Below, piece by piece: positions 1-8,577 of a stretch of DNA of 64,000 nucleotides. A program made the position numbers and the translations under genes. The notes under the pieces were generated by a model. The model was not told the DNA's origin. It worked only from the letters and a program-made list of their open reading frames with translations, and ran no database searches. Numbering within the stretch: the stretch's first letter is position 1; each line of letters begins with the position of its first letter. Source of the DNA: Deltaproteobacteria bacterium (lineage in GTDB: Bacteria > Desulfobacterota > Deferrimicrobia > Deferrimicrobiales > Deferrimicrobiaceae). The stretch spans positions 79,566 through 143,565 of the forward strand of contig JACRCO010000072.1 in assembly GCA_016218975.1 (NCBI GenBank), written 5' to 3'.

Positions 1-192
1 AACAAGCCGATCTTCGTCTTCGACCAGGATAAAAACGCCTGGTTCGCCTGGGGGGAAACCCGGTGGATGGAGGTCGTGGATCCCGGCAACCTGCGGATCG
101 GCCACTCCCGATTCACCGGAACCGGAACGAGGTTCCTTGAAGAAAACGGACGCCGGGCCATCCGGGAACTTTTCGAGCGCTCCTTCAAGTAA
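1..192 (+). CDS. C-terminal part of an unknown protein (5' end outside window)
   Basis: Frame 1 is open from the first base to a TAA at 190-192, giving 63 residues that begin [12 protein letters not shown] and end ELFERSFK. The composition looks like real protein: two Trp-rich stretches ([11 protein letters not shown]) followed by an acidic, helical tail. I do not recognise a family from this fragment. It lies 22 bases upstream of the chosen typA start on the same strand, so the two may be co-transcribed. The reading frame is convincing; the function is unknown. Confidence 0.6.
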   Translation, partial: NKPIFVFDQDKNAWFAWGETRWMEVVDPGNLRIGHSRFTGTGTRFLEENGRRAIRELFERSFK

Positions 193-214
193 TACGACCG
201 CTACGATAAACGGC

Positions 215-2023
215 ATGAGACCTTCCGACATACGCAACGTTGCGATCATCGCCCACGTCGACCACGGAAAGACCACTCTCGTCGATGCGATGCTCAAGCA
301 GAGCGGCATTTTCCGCGTGAACCAGGACGTTCCCGACCGCGTGATGGACTCCATCGACCTGGAGCGGGAGAAGGGGATCACGATCATGGCGAAGAACACC
401 GCCGTGGTCTACCGCGGGGTGAAGATCAATATCGTGGACACACCGGGCCACGCGGACTTCGGCGGCGAGGTGGAGCGCACCCTTAAGATGGTCGATGGCG
501 TGCTCCTGCTGGTCGACGCATCCGAGGGGCCTCTTCCCCAGACCCGGTTCGTGCTGAAAAAAGCGCTGGAAGAGGAATTACCGGTGATCCTCGCCGTGAA
601 CAAGATCGACCGGCCCGACGCGCGTATCGACGAAGTGATAAACGAGGTCTACGACCTCTTCATCGACCTCGACGCGACGGAGGAGCAGCTCGAGTTCCCG
701 ATCCTGTTCACTAACGCGCGCGCCGGGACGGCCCGGGAAAAGGATAAAGCGGAGGGGCACGACCTTCGCCCGCTCTTCGACCGGATCCTCACCCACATTC
801 CGCCGCCGTCGGGGGACCCGTCCGGACCGCTTCAGTTCCTCGTTACCAACCTGGACTACAGCGATTACGTCGGACGGCTGGCCGTGGGGAGGGTCTTTTC
901 GGGTACTCTCCGGGCCGCGGAGACGGTTACCGCCTGCGGGAAGAACGGCGCGCTGGACCGGATAAAGGTGGCCCTCCTTTACGGGTACGAGGGGCTCTCG
1001 CGCAAGGAGATTCCGGAGGCGGGCGCGGGGGACATCGTGGCCGTGGCGGGGGCGGAGAGCATCACCATAGGGGACACGCTTTCCGACCTGGAGACTCCGC
1101 GTCCTCTCCCGCGGATCGCCGTAGACGAGCCGACGGTCTCGATGGTCTTCTCCATCAACACTTCCCCCGTGGCAGGCAGGGAGGGCAAGTTCGTGACCTC
1201 CCGGCAATTGAGGGACCGCCTCGAAAAGGAACTTCTCTCGAATGTCTCATTAAGGATCGACTTTTCGGGAACGGATGCTTTCACGGTCATGGGGCGCGGA
1301 GAGCTTCAGCTTGCGATCCTTATCGAGATGATGCGGCGCGAGGGATTCGAGCTGTCGGTCTCCCGGCCGGAGGTGGTGACCAGGACCGAGAACGGCGTCC
1401 TGAAGGAGCCGGTTGAGATGCTCTTCGTCGATGTTCCGGAAAGCTACCTCGGGGCGGTCACGCAGGGGCTCGGGGCCAGGAAGGCGAAGATGACGAAGAT
1501 GGTGAATCCCGGGCAGGGCAGGGTGCGCCTGGAATACAGGATCCCTTCGCGCGGGCTTATCGGGTTCCGCTCGGAGTTCCTTACGGAGACGCGCGGTACG
1601 GGGCTTCTGAACCATCTCTTCGACGGATACGATCCCTGGCTCGGACCGATTCCAGAGAGGATAAACGGGGCGCTGGTGGCCGACCGTACGGGGCGGTCGA
1701 CCGCCTACGCGATCTTCCACCTTCAGTCGCGCGGCGCCTTCTTCATCGGTGAGGGGACGCAGGTCTACGAGGGGATGGTCGTCGGCGAGAACTCCAGGCC
1801 GGTGGATATCGACATCAACGTTACGAAGGAAAAGAAGCTCACCAACATCCGCGCGGCGGGCGCCGACGAGGCGCTGCGGCTTGTTCCTCCGCGCATCCTC
1901 TCGCTGGAAAGCTCGCTGGAGTTCATCAACGACGACGAGCTGGTGGAAGTTACGCCCCACTCGCTGCGCCTTCGGAAAAAAATCCTCGAAGCGTCGCGCC
2001 GTCCGAAGCGGAAGGAAAATTAA
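215..2023 (+). CDS. typA: Ribosome-associated translational GTPase TypA/BipA
   Basis: This 602-residue protein belongs to the TypA/BipA family of EF-G-like GTPases, which bind the 70S ribosome and help 50S assembly and stress adaptation. The G motifs are intact near the N-terminus: AHVDHGKT (G1), REKGITI (G2), [11 protein letters not shown] (G3) and NKID (G4). EF-G-like domains and the BipA-type C-terminal domain follow ([17 protein letters not shown] and later). The frame is open further upstream to a TTG at 137, but that would overlap the preceding gene by 56 bases and add about 26 residues the family lacks. The ATG at 215 gives the usual length. The family assignment is very secure; the start is moderately secure. 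Confidence 0.96.
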   Translation: MRPSDIRNVAIIAHVDHGKTTLVDAMLKQSGIFRVNQDVPDRVMDSIDLEREKGITIMAKNTAVVYRGVKINIVDTPGHADFGGEVERTLKMVDGVLLLVDASEGPLPQTRFVLKKALEEELPVILAVNKIDRPDARIDEVINEVYDLFIDLDATEEQLEFPILFTNARAGTAREKDKAEGHDLRPLFDRILTHIPPPSGDPSGPLQFLVTNLDYSDYVGRLAVGRVFSGTLRAAETVTACGKNGALDRIKVALLYGYEGLSRKEIPEAGAGDIVAVAGAESITIGDTLSDLETPRPLPRIAVDEPTVSMVFSINTSPVAGREGKFVTSRQLRDRLEKELLSNVSLRIDFSGTDAFTVMGRGELQLAILIEMMRREGFELSVSRPEVVTRTENGVLKEPVEMLFVDVPESYLGAVTQGLGARKAKMTKMVNPGQGRVRLEYRIPSRGLIGFRSEFLTETRGTGLLNHLFDGYDPWLGPIPERINGALVADRTGRSTAYAIFHLQSRGAFFIGEGTQVYEGMVVGENSRPVDIDINVTKEKKLTNIRAAGADEALRLVPPRILSLESSLEFINDDELVEVTPHSLRLRKKILEASRRPKRKEN

Positions 2024-2089
2024 GGTGGCAACTTCGGATTCCGTCGCGCATACTTATTAGAACGGTATTTTGAGCAAGGAGCATCCGAT

Positions 2090-2602
2090 ATGCCGAAAGC
2101 CGCACCGGTAAAGCGGAAGCACAATGCGTCCGGCGCGCTTGCACGAGCGCTGAAGTTCGAGAAACAGGGGAAAAGGTTTTTCTCCAACGCGGCGGCCAAA
2201 GCGTCCGATCCGTTCGCGAGGCAGGTCTTCGAACTCCTCGCCGTCCTGGAAGACAAGCACTGCCAGGATATCCTTGCGATCGACGCGAAGCTGGAGCAGG
2301 ACGGGAAATTTCCGGCCGTGTCCACCGCGTCGAGCGAGGTGAGGATGAGGATGTTCCAGCGGGAAACCGCCAGGCTCCGCAAGGAGAAGACGGTCACGGG
2401 AGACGCGGCGGCGGCCATGCGCAAGGCCCTGGGCTTCGAGGCGGAAGGGCGCGAAATGTACCGCAGGATGGCCGACAGGGCGGCGCATCCCATGGAGAAG
2501 AAGTTCTTCCGGCTCCTGTCCGCGGAGGAAGCGGCGCATTTCGAAGTTGTTTACGAGTATCTTGAATTTCTGGAGGCGACCGGCCTCCGTATGGGGGAGT
2601 AG
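2090..2602 (+). CDS. Ferritin-like/rubrerythrin-type di-iron protein
   Basis: A 170-residue, highly helical protein with two repeats of the ferritin-like pattern. The first half has ALKFEKQGKRFF followed by LEDKHCQD; the second has ALGFEAEGREMY followed by EEAAHFEVVYEY. These supply the Glu...ExxH ligand pairs expected for a rubrerythrin-type di-iron site. There is no C-terminal rubredoxin CxxC pair, so it is the erythrin domain alone. Such proteins usually act in peroxide or iron handling in anaerobes. The ATG follows AAGGAG at a good distance. It sits alone between typA and the cytochrome operon. The exact reaction is not known. Confidence 0.8.
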   Translation: MPKAAPVKRKHNASGALARALKFEKQGKRFFSNAAAKASDPFARQVFELLAVLEDKHCQDILAIDAKLEQDGKFPAVSTASSEVRMRMFQRETARLRKEKTVTGDAAAAMRKALGFEAEGREMYRRMADRAAHPMEKKFFRLLSAEEAAHFEVVYEYLEFLEATGLRMGE

Positions 2603-2696
2603 AGGGCGATCGGGGGTTGGGGGGCAATCCCCGTTTGCCGGGAAAATTGCCGAATAACGCATTAATTCCTCTTTTCATCTTTTCAACGAGGGTCCG

Positions 2697-3245
2697 ATGG
2701 GAAATACACGCTTGACCTGTCTCTGCCTCTTCGCGGCGATCGCGATGTCTTTCCTTCATGCCGTACCCGCGGGAGCCGCGCACCAGGCGGAAGAACGGAA
2801 AGCCCGGACGGAGGCGCAGGCCGCGCAGCAGTTTCCGGTTCCGCCGCCGCCTTTCACGCCCGGCATCTTCCCGTGTTCCGAGTGCCACAAGGAAATCAAG
2901 CCGAACCCCAGGCGCAGGGAACTCAAGGACGAACACACCGGCATCGTCCTGAACCATGCACAGGGGCAGCGCTGGTGCCTCGACTGCCACGATATCGGCA
3001 ACCGGGACAAGCTACGGCTGGTCTCCGGGGAAAAGATAAGCTTCTCGGAGTCGTACCGGCTGTGCGGACAGTGCCATGGTGACAAGTACCGCGACTGGAA
3101 GGTCGGCGTCCACGGCAAGCGGTCCGGACAGTGGGACGGGAAGAAGGAATACCTGCTGTGCGCGCACTGCCACAACCCGCATGACCCGCGGTACAAGCCC
3201 ATTCAGCCGATGCCTCCCCCGGTCCGTCCGGAGAGGACACGGTGA
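2697..3245 (+). CDS. Exported tetrahaem cytochrome c (module 1)
   Basis: A 182-residue protein with a Sec signal peptide (residues 1-28, hydrophobic LFAAIAMSFLHAVPAGAA) and four CxxCH haem sites at about 60-64, 94-98, 123-127 and 155-159. Extra histidines (for example H80, H87 and H139) could serve as distal ligands. It should be periplasmic, exchanging electrons with the Fe-S and NrfD subunits encoded immediately downstream (3315 and 4258). This resembles the Cbc-type inner-membrane quinone-cytochrome complexes of Geobacter; the resemblance rests on gene order and motifs only. GAGGG precedes the ATG. The electron-transfer direction and redox partner cannot be read from the sequence. Confidence 0.9.
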   Translation: MGNTRLTCLCLFAAIAMSFLHAVPAGAAHQAEERKARTEAQAAQQFPVPPPPFTPGIFPCSECHKEIKPNPRRRELKDEHTGIVLNHAQGQRWCLDCHDIGNRDKLRLVSGEKISFSESYRLCGQCHGDKYRDWKVGVHGKRSGQWDGKKEYLLCAHCHNPHDPRYKPIQPMPPPVRPERTR

Positions 3246-3314
3246 AGAGGGGCAGCCCGAATTCGCCGCCTGCGCCTCCGGCGCAGCGCTTCAGGAATTA
3301 CAGGAGAGGATGAC

Positions 3315-4241
3315 ATGCCGGACAAGGAAACGCGCGAGCAGAAGGTCTTTCGTCTTTCGCGGAGGAAAGCGCTTAAAAGCCTGGCCGCGGCCGCCGGAGC
3401 GCTTGCCCTCCCCGGGAAGGACGCGTCCGCCTCGTTCTGGGAGTCTTTCTTCCAGAAGAACTTCCGCGAACTGCGCAAGGACGAGTTGCAGAAGATCCTT
3501 GCCCGCATGGAAAGGGAATACAGCGCTCAGTACGGCAAGCCCGTCAAGGTGAAGGCCACGCCTCCTCGCGAGGGCGTCCAGTACGGGTACGCGCTCGACC
3601 TCTCGCGGTGCATCGGCTGCCGGCGCTGCGTCTACGGCTGCGTCAAGGAGAACAACCAGTCCCGCGATCCGCAGATCCACTGGATCCGCGTCCTTCAGCT
3701 TAACAAGGAGAAGGGGGTGGACCTGGAGGAGGCGGAGCAGTACTACAACCCGGCCAAGGTGCCGGAACCGGGACATTTCTACATGCCCGTCCAGTGCCAC
3801 ATGTGCAAGAACCCTCCGTGCACGAAGGTGTGCCCGGTCCAGGCCACGTGGACGGAGAGCGACGGGCTCGTCGTGGTGGATTACAACTGGTGCATCGGCT
3901 GCCGTTACTGCATGGCTGCGTGCCCGTACGGAGCGCGCCACTTCAACTGGAAAAAGCCGGGCCTTCCCGCCGCGGAGCTCAACCCCGACACGCACATCCT
4001 CGGGAACCGCCCCCGTCCGGTCGGCGTTGTGGAGAAGTGCACCTTCTGCATCCAGCGGACGAGGGAGAACCCGGGGCGCTACCCGGCGTGCGTCGAGGCG
4101 TGCCCGGTGGGTGCCCGCAAGTTCGGGAACCTGCTGGATCCGGACAGCGAGATCCGGTACATCATCGAAAACAAGCGGGTGTTCATCCTGAAGGAGGACC
4201 TCAACACCCAGCCGAAGTTCTTCTACTTCTACGCGACGTGA
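3315..4241 (+). CDS. Tat-exported four-cluster ferredoxin subunit, HybA/DsrO/NrfC type (module 1)
   Basis: A 308-residue protein. A twin-arginine signal is visible near residues 13-40 (LSRRKALKSLAAAAGALAL), placing the mature protein on the periplasmic side. Four cysteine groups for [4Fe-4S] clusters follow: CIGCRRCVYGC, CHMCKNPPCTKVCP, CIGCRYCMAACP and CTFCIQRT with CVEACP. This pattern is that of the electron-wiring subunits paired with NrfD-type membrane proteins. It lies between the tetrahaem cytochrome gene and the NrfD gene, with AGGAGAGG before the ATG. It probably carries electrons between the quinone-reactive NrfD subunit and the cytochrome. Confidence 0.92.
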   Translation: MPDKETREQKVFRLSRRKALKSLAAAAGALALPGKDASASFWESFFQKNFRELRKDELQKILARMEREYSAQYGKPVKVKATPPREGVQYGYALDLSRCIGCRRCVYGCVKENNQSRDPQIHWIRVLQLNKEKGVDLEEAEQYYNPAKVPEPGHFYMPVQCHMCKNPPCTKVCPVQATWTESDGLVVVDYNWCIGCRYCMAACPYGARHFNWKKPGLPAAELNPDTHILGNRPRPVGVVEKCTFCIQRTRENPGRYPACVEACPVGARKFGNLLDPDSEIRYIIENKRVFILKEDLNTQPKFFYFYAT

Positions 4242-4257
4242 GAGTCAGGGGCGGACG

Positions 4258-5529
4258 ATGAAAATGATCTGGGAATTTTTCAAGGGGACGCTGGTCCTCG
4301 TTTTCCGGGGGAGCAAGGCATATTACGCATGGGTGTTGGGCCTCCTGCTGCTGATGGCGGCCGGAGCGGCCGCATACGTTTACCAGATCCAGGCCGGGCT
4401 GATCGTCACCGCGATGCGGGACCAGGTATCCTGGGGGTTCTACATCTCCAACTTCACGTTCCTCGTCGGCGTGGCTGCCGCGGCCGTCCTGTTAGTCATT
4501 CCCGCGTACGTATATCACTGGAAGCCGATCAAGGAGATCGCCGTCCTGGGCGAGATGCTGGCCGTTTCCGCCATGGTGATGTGCCTCCTGTTCGTAACCG
4601 TCGACATCGGGCGTCCCGAGCGCTTCTGGCACCTCATACCCAAGATCGGCATTCTCAACTTCCCGCAGTCGCTCCTCGCATGGGACGTTGTGGTGCTGAA
4701 CACGTACCTTGTCCTGAACCTGGTTATCGCCGTCTTCATCCTCTACAACCTGTACCACCGGCGGGAGCCGAACAAATCCTTCACGACGCCGCTGATCCTG
4801 TTCTCCATCCCCGCCGCCGTTTCGATCCACACGGTTACGGCGTTCCTCTACAACGGCCTGGGCGCGCGCCCCTTCTGGAACGCCTCGATTCTCGCGCCCC
4901 GGTTCCTTGCGTCGGCCTTCTGCTCCGGCCCTGCGTTCATGATCATGCTCTTCCAGGTGATCCGGAAGTACACCAAGACGGAAATCAAGGACGAGGCGAT
5001 CTTCAAGGTCGCCGAGCTCATCGCCTATTCCATGTTCCTGAACCTCTTCCTGCTGGGCGCCGAGGTGTTCAAGGAGTACTACTCGGACACGATCCACCTT
5101 GCGCCCATGAAGTACCTCTTCCAGGGGCTTCACGGGCATTCGTCGCTTGTGCCCTACATCTGGACCGCCATGATCTTCAACGTGACCGCGTTCATCCTCT
5201 TCCTTATCCCGAAGACCAGGGAAAACTTCGTCACGCTCAATATCGGGTGCGTGCTCATATTCATCGGCGTTTACATCGAAAAGGGCATGGGGCTCGTGAT
5301 CCCGGGGCTGGCGCCCGACGTCCTGGGAGAGATCTACGATTATTCCCCGACGGGCATCGAGTTCCTGGTGACGATTGGAATCTGGGCCACCGGGCTCTTC
5401 GTGTACACGATGCTCCTCCGGGTTGCGATTCCGATCCTCAACGGGGACTTCCACGTCGGGGAGGACGGCGTAACGCCGGTGATCGCCGACCAGATGTTCA
5501 TTCTCCAGCGGCCGGAAAGCCGGGGTTGA
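4258..5529 (+). CDS. NrfD/PsrC-type quinone-reactive membrane subunit (module 1)
   Basis: A 423-residue integral membrane protein with about nine or ten hydrophobic segments (for example AWVLGLLLLMAAGAAAYVY, FLVGVAAAAVLLVIPAYVY and FILFLIPKTREN). The pattern and length fit the NrfD/PsrC family (polysulfide reductase membrane subunit), which exchanges electrons with menaquinone. It begins 16 bases after the ferredoxin gene. No molybdopterin catalytic subunit is present, so the partner is likely the tetrahaem cytochrome. Whether the complex oxidises or reduces quinol is not determined. Confidence 0.9.
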   Translation: MKMIWEFFKGTLVLVFRGSKAYYAWVLGLLLLMAAGAAAYVYQIQAGLIVTAMRDQVSWGFYISNFTFLVGVAAAAVLLVIPAYVYHWKPIKEIAVLGEMLAVSAMVMCLLFVTVDIGRPERFWHLIPKIGILNFPQSLLAWDVVVLNTYLVLNLVIAVFILYNLYHRREPNKSFTTPLILFSIPAAVSIHTVTAFLYNGLGARPFWNASILAPRFLASAFCSGPAFMIMLFQVIRKYTKTEIKDEAIFKVAELIAYSMFLNLFLLGAEVFKEYYSDTIHLAPMKYLFQGLHGHSSLVPYIWTAMIFNVTAFILFLIPKTRENFVTLNIGCVLIFIGVYIEKGMGLVIPGLAPDVLGEIYDYSPTGIEFLVTIGIWATGLFVYTMLLRVAIPILNGDFHVGEDGVTPVIADQMFILQRPESRG

Positions 5530-5568
5530 TTCCGATTCCGATTGAGGCGATAGCGGGTCCCATTTCCG

Positions 5569-5597
5569 TTGACATCGCCGCGTGCTCTTTATAGAAT
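5569..5597 (+). promoter_or_regulatory. Strong sigma-70-type promoter of the second cytochrome module
   Basis: A perfect TTGACA at 5569-5574 and a TAGAAT at 5592-5597 are separated by exactly 17 bases, in the intergenic gap before the octahaem cytochrome gene at 5750. The long leader of about 145 bases holds a GC-rich hairpin. The two modules may therefore be transcribed separately. Confidence 0.7.
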
Positions 5598-5614
5598 TCT
5601 TAAGCTTTTTTCCA

Positions 5615-5646
5615 GGCCCACGACAACCCGGGGGGGCGGGTGGGCC
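5615..5646 (+). other. GC-rich stem-loop in the leader of module 2
   Basis: GGCCCAC at 5615-5621 pairs with GTGGGCC at 5640-5646, and an inner CCCG can pair with CGGG. No U-tract follows, so it is not a standard terminator. It lies just downstream of the promoter at 5569-5597, so it would be in the 5' leader of the module 2 mRNA. Its function is unknown; mRNA stability or regulation are possible. Confidence 0.45.
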
Positions 5647-5749
5647 AAGGGTCGCGTAGAGCCGTATTTCAGATGACTATTTCCACATCTCCGGCGAATC
5701 CCGATACCTCCGCATCATTTCCCATAGTTTCCGGGAGGAAGAACGCGCA

Positions 5750-6508
5750 ATGAAAAATTTCCTGTCGAAAATGCCGGATGCCCTGGTCAGGCTGCTGGTC
5801 GTCTTCCTGGCCTTCGGCATCATCGGGGCGTTCGTCGTCATCGTGCTGATCCCGAAGCCGATGAAGGACGTAAAAATCCAGTGGGCGGACTCCACGAAGA
5901 GGGAACAGGCAAAACCGGTCAAGTATGCCGGCTTCCATGCCTGCGCGGAGTGCCACGACAAGCTCTACGAGAAGAAGAAGACGGGGTACCACAAGGACCT
6001 TTCCTGCGAGACGTGCCACGGGCCGGCCAAGGCGCATACCGAGGACCCGGACAAGGTAAAACCGTCCATCCCGAAGGAGCGTGCCTACTGCGTCCTGTGC
6101 CATGCATACAATCCTTCACGTCCCAGAGGCTTCCCTCAGATAAACCCGGTGGCCCACAACCCGCTGAAGCCCTGCGCGTCGTGCCACAACCCGCACGACC
6201 CGAAGCCGCCGACGACTCCGAAGGAGTGCTCCGCGTGCCACGGAGAGATCGCCCGTACGAAAGCGGTGTCCCACCACGTGGCCCTGGAATGCACGACGTG
6301 CCACCAGGCGCCCCGGCAGCACAAGATCGCCCCGCGGAGCGTGAAGCCGTCGAAGCCGCAGAGCAGGGAGTTCTGCGGAAAGTGCCACGCCAAGGACGCG
6401 AAGGACAGGATGGCGAAGAACGCCCCGAGAGTGGACCTGGCGACGCACGGTGAGAAATACGTGTGCTGGCAATGCCATTATCCCCATTCGCCGGAGGTGG
6501 AAGAATGA
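5750..6508 (+). CDS. Membrane-anchored octahaem cytochrome c (module 2)
   Basis: A 252-residue protein with one N-terminal membrane anchor (about residues 12-35, LVRLLVVFLAFGIIGAFVV) and eight CxxCH sites at about 65, 86, 114, 142, 160, 181, 209 and 239. Other histidines and the paired HNPHD-type motifs fit bis-His haem ligation, as in NapC/NrfH-like or cytochrome c7-like electron carriers. The stop overlaps the start of the next gene (ATGA at 6505). By gene order it plays the same role as the tetrahaem protein at 2697, with twice as many haems and a membrane anchor instead of a cleavable signal. GGGAGG precedes the ATG. The partner is unknown. Confidence 0.92.
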   Translation: MKNFLSKMPDALVRLLVVFLAFGIIGAFVVIVLIPKPMKDVKIQWADSTKREQAKPVKYAGFHACAECHDKLYEKKKTGYHKDLSCETCHGPAKAHTEDPDKVKPSIPKERAYCVLCHAYNPSRPRGFPQINPVAHNPLKPCASCHNPHDPKPPTTPKECSACHGEIARTKAVSHHVALECTTCHQAPRQHKIAPRSVKPSKPQSREFCGKCHAKDAKDRMAKNAPRVDLATHGEKYVCWQCHYPHSPEVEE

Positions 6509-7260
6509 ACGGCAGGCGGAATTTTCTGAGGAACACTCTGGCGTTCCTCGTCTCCGGCACCGCGATCGGAGGGGGGATATTGAAGCTCTTCCCATCGAGC
6601 GCGCTGGCGAAAGAAGCCCCGCGGAAGGGGAAGTGGTACGGGTTCGGCGTCTCGGTGGACAAGTGCATCGGCTGCGGCCGCTGCATGGAGGCGTGCAAGG
6701 TGGAGAACGACGTCCCTCGTGAGCCGTTCTTCTTCCGTACGTGGGTCGAGCGTTACATCATTCGGAAGGACGGAGAGGCGGTCGTCAAGGCGATCAATCC
6801 GAACGCGGAGCCTATGGCCGCCGATACTTCCGGCGACCGCAGCATCCTGCGAAGCTTCTTCGTCCCGAAGCTTTGCAACCAGTGCGCGGATCCTCCGTGT
6901 GCCCAGGTCTGCCCCGTCGGGGCGACCTTCCAGACGGCGGACGGAGTCGTCCTCGTCAACGAAAAGACGTGCGTCGGCTGCCGGTATTGCATACAGGCTT
7001 GCCCGTACGGCGCGCGATATCTTCATCCGGTTACGCGGACGGCGGACAAGTGCACCTTCTGCTATCACCGGATCTCGCAGGACCTGCTTCCCGCATGCGT
7101 CGAGGTCTGTCCGACCCAGGCCCGGATTTTCGGGGACCTGAACAGCAGCGCAAGCCCCCTGTCGAGGTTCCGGCGGATGAACAAGATCCACGTGCTGAAA
7201 CCGGCTCTCAACACGGAGCCGAAAGCCTACTACGCAGGTCTTGACGGAGAGGTCCGATGA
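6505..7260 (+). CDS. Tat-exported four-cluster ferredoxin subunit (module 2)
   Basis: The ATG at 6505 overlaps the cytochrome stop (ATGA) and gives a 251-residue protein starting MNGRRNFLRN, a good twin-arginine signal. The upstream in-frame start at 6463 would bury that signal, so I reject it. The clusters are CIGCGRCMEAC, CNQCADPPCAQVCP, CVGCRYCIQACP and CTFCYHRI with CVEVCP, the same four-cluster arrangement as the protein at 3315. It should wire the NrfD subunit (7257) to the octahaem cytochrome on the outer face of the inner membrane. The two ferredoxins are clearly homologous but not recent copies. Confidence 0.92.
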   Translation: MNGRRNFLRNTLAFLVSGTAIGGGILKLFPSSALAKEAPRKGKWYGFGVSVDKCIGCGRCMEACKVENDVPREPFFFRTWVERYIIRKDGEAVVKAINPNAEPMAADTSGDRSILRSFFVPKLCNQCADPPCAQVCPVGATFQTADGVVLVNEKTCVGCRYCIQACPYGARYLHPVTRTADKCTFCYHRISQDLLPACVEVCPTQARIFGDLNSSASPLSRFRRMNKIHVLKPALNTEPKAYYAGLDGEVR

Positions 7261-8516
7261 ACCAGGAGCTGCTGCACACCCTGAAGGAGATCATGCCCCA
7301 GATCACGGGTTACATCTACCCGAACGAGATCGAGGTCCACTGGGGGCTGCTCATCGTCGTCTACCCGTACATCACCGGAATCGTCGCCGGGGCGTTCATC
7401 CTGGCGTCGCTAGTCAAGGTTTTCAACGTCAAGGAGGTCCAGCCGCTCTACCGGCTGTCTCTCCTGACGGCCTTGTCCTATCTCCTCGTCGCCCCGCTGC
7501 CGCTGCTGTCGCACCTGGGCCACCCGGAGCGGTGCTTCGAAATGTTCCTGACGCCGCAGCCGTCTTCGGCCATGGCGATGTTCGGTTTCGTCTACGCCTG
7601 GTACCTTATGGCGGTGCTTCTCATCGAGATCTGGTTCGTCTATCGCGTCGACATGATCGTTTGGGCGGAAGGCGGGTCGGGCCCTATGAAATGGATCCAC
7701 AAGGTCCTGTCGCTCTTTTCCAGGGACCGTAGCGAAAGCGCCGTCACCTTCGACCACAAGGCCTTGAAGACGATCACCATCATCGGCATCCCGTCGGCCT
7801 TCCTGCTGCACGGATACGTCGGTTTCATATTCGGATCCGTCAAGGCGAACCCGTGGTGGAGCAGCGTGCTGATGCCGATCGCCTTCCTCTTTTCGGCCAT
7901 CGTGTCGGGGGTCGCGCTGGTGATCCTCTTGTACATGGTCATAACGCCGCTCACAGGCGGGAAGATCAACATGAAGTGCGTCGACAAGGCGGTCGATTTC
8001 CTCTTCTACGCCGTCATCGTCGACTTCACGCTGGAGTTCGTCGATTTCATCCATCGCATCTACCAGAGCGAGGAGGAGATCAAGATCCTCTCGGAAATGG
8101 TCATGAGCAAGCTCTTCATGAGCCTCGTCATCATACAGGTCCTGCTGGGGATGATCCTTCCCCTCGGGATCATCGGCGCGACCAAGATCTTCAAGAGACG
8201 GTTCACCCTGAACGAGGACTTGCGGAAAATGCTCTACTTCATTTCCGTGCTCCTGATCCAGTTCGGCATTTTCACGATGCGGTGGAACGTCGTCATAGGC
8301 GGGCAGATGTTCTCCAAGAGCTTCCGGGGACTTACGACATACAAGATGGAGGTGACCGGGATAGAGGGTCTCCTCTATACGCTGGTGCTTCTGTGCCTGC
8401 CGTTGGTCATACTCACGGTGCTGATGAAGATCCTGCCTCCATGGAAAGAGATGAGGGAAGAGGACAAGAGCCTCGAAGGCGGAACGCCGGGTTCCCTGCC
8501 CGCGCCGGGTGCATAA
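7257..8516 (+). CDS. NrfD/PsrC-type quinone-reactive membrane subunit (module 2)
   Basis: A 419-residue polytopic membrane protein whose ATG overlaps the stop of the ferredoxin gene. About ten hydrophobic segments are visible, among them LTALSYLLVAPLPLLSHLG followed by HPERCFEMF. That segment corresponds to the conserved DxGRPERFWH-type region in the paralogue at 4258. It should be the quinone-binding subunit of the second cytochrome/ferredoxin/NrfD complex. A strong terminator at 8552-8577 ends the operon. Confidence 0.9.
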   Translation: MNQELLHTLKEIMPQITGYIYPNEIEVHWGLLIVVYPYITGIVAGAFILASLVKVFNVKEVQPLYRLSLLTALSYLLVAPLPLLSHLGHPERCFEMFLTPQPSSAMAMFGFVYAWYLMAVLLIEIWFVYRVDMIVWAEGGSGPMKWIHKVLSLFSRDRSESAVTFDHKALKTITIIGIPSAFLLHGYVGFIFGSVKANPWWSSVLMPIAFLFSAIVSGVALVILLYMVITPLTGGKINMKCVDKAVDFLFYAVIVDFTLEFVDFIHRIYQSEEEIKILSEMVMSKLFMSLVIIQVLLGMILPLGIIGATKIFKRRFTLNEDLRKMLYFISVLLIQFGIFTMRWNVVIGGQMFSKSFRGLTTYKMEVTGIEGLLYTLVLLCLPLVILTVLMKILPPWKEMREEDKSLEGGTPGSLPAPGA

Positions 8517-8551
8517 CATCCGCTCCCGGAAATAGCCTGTCGAATTACGGA

Positions 8552-8577
8552 ACGGCCGGGACCTCCCGGCCGTTTTT
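8552..8577 (+). terminator. Rho-independent terminator of the cytochrome/NrfD operon
   Basis: A perfect 10-bp stem (ACGGCCGGGA / TCCCGGCCGT) with a two-base CC loop is followed at once by TTTTTA. It lies 36 bases after the NrfD stop and touches the 3' end of the convergent phosphoesterase gene. Confidence 0.88.
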
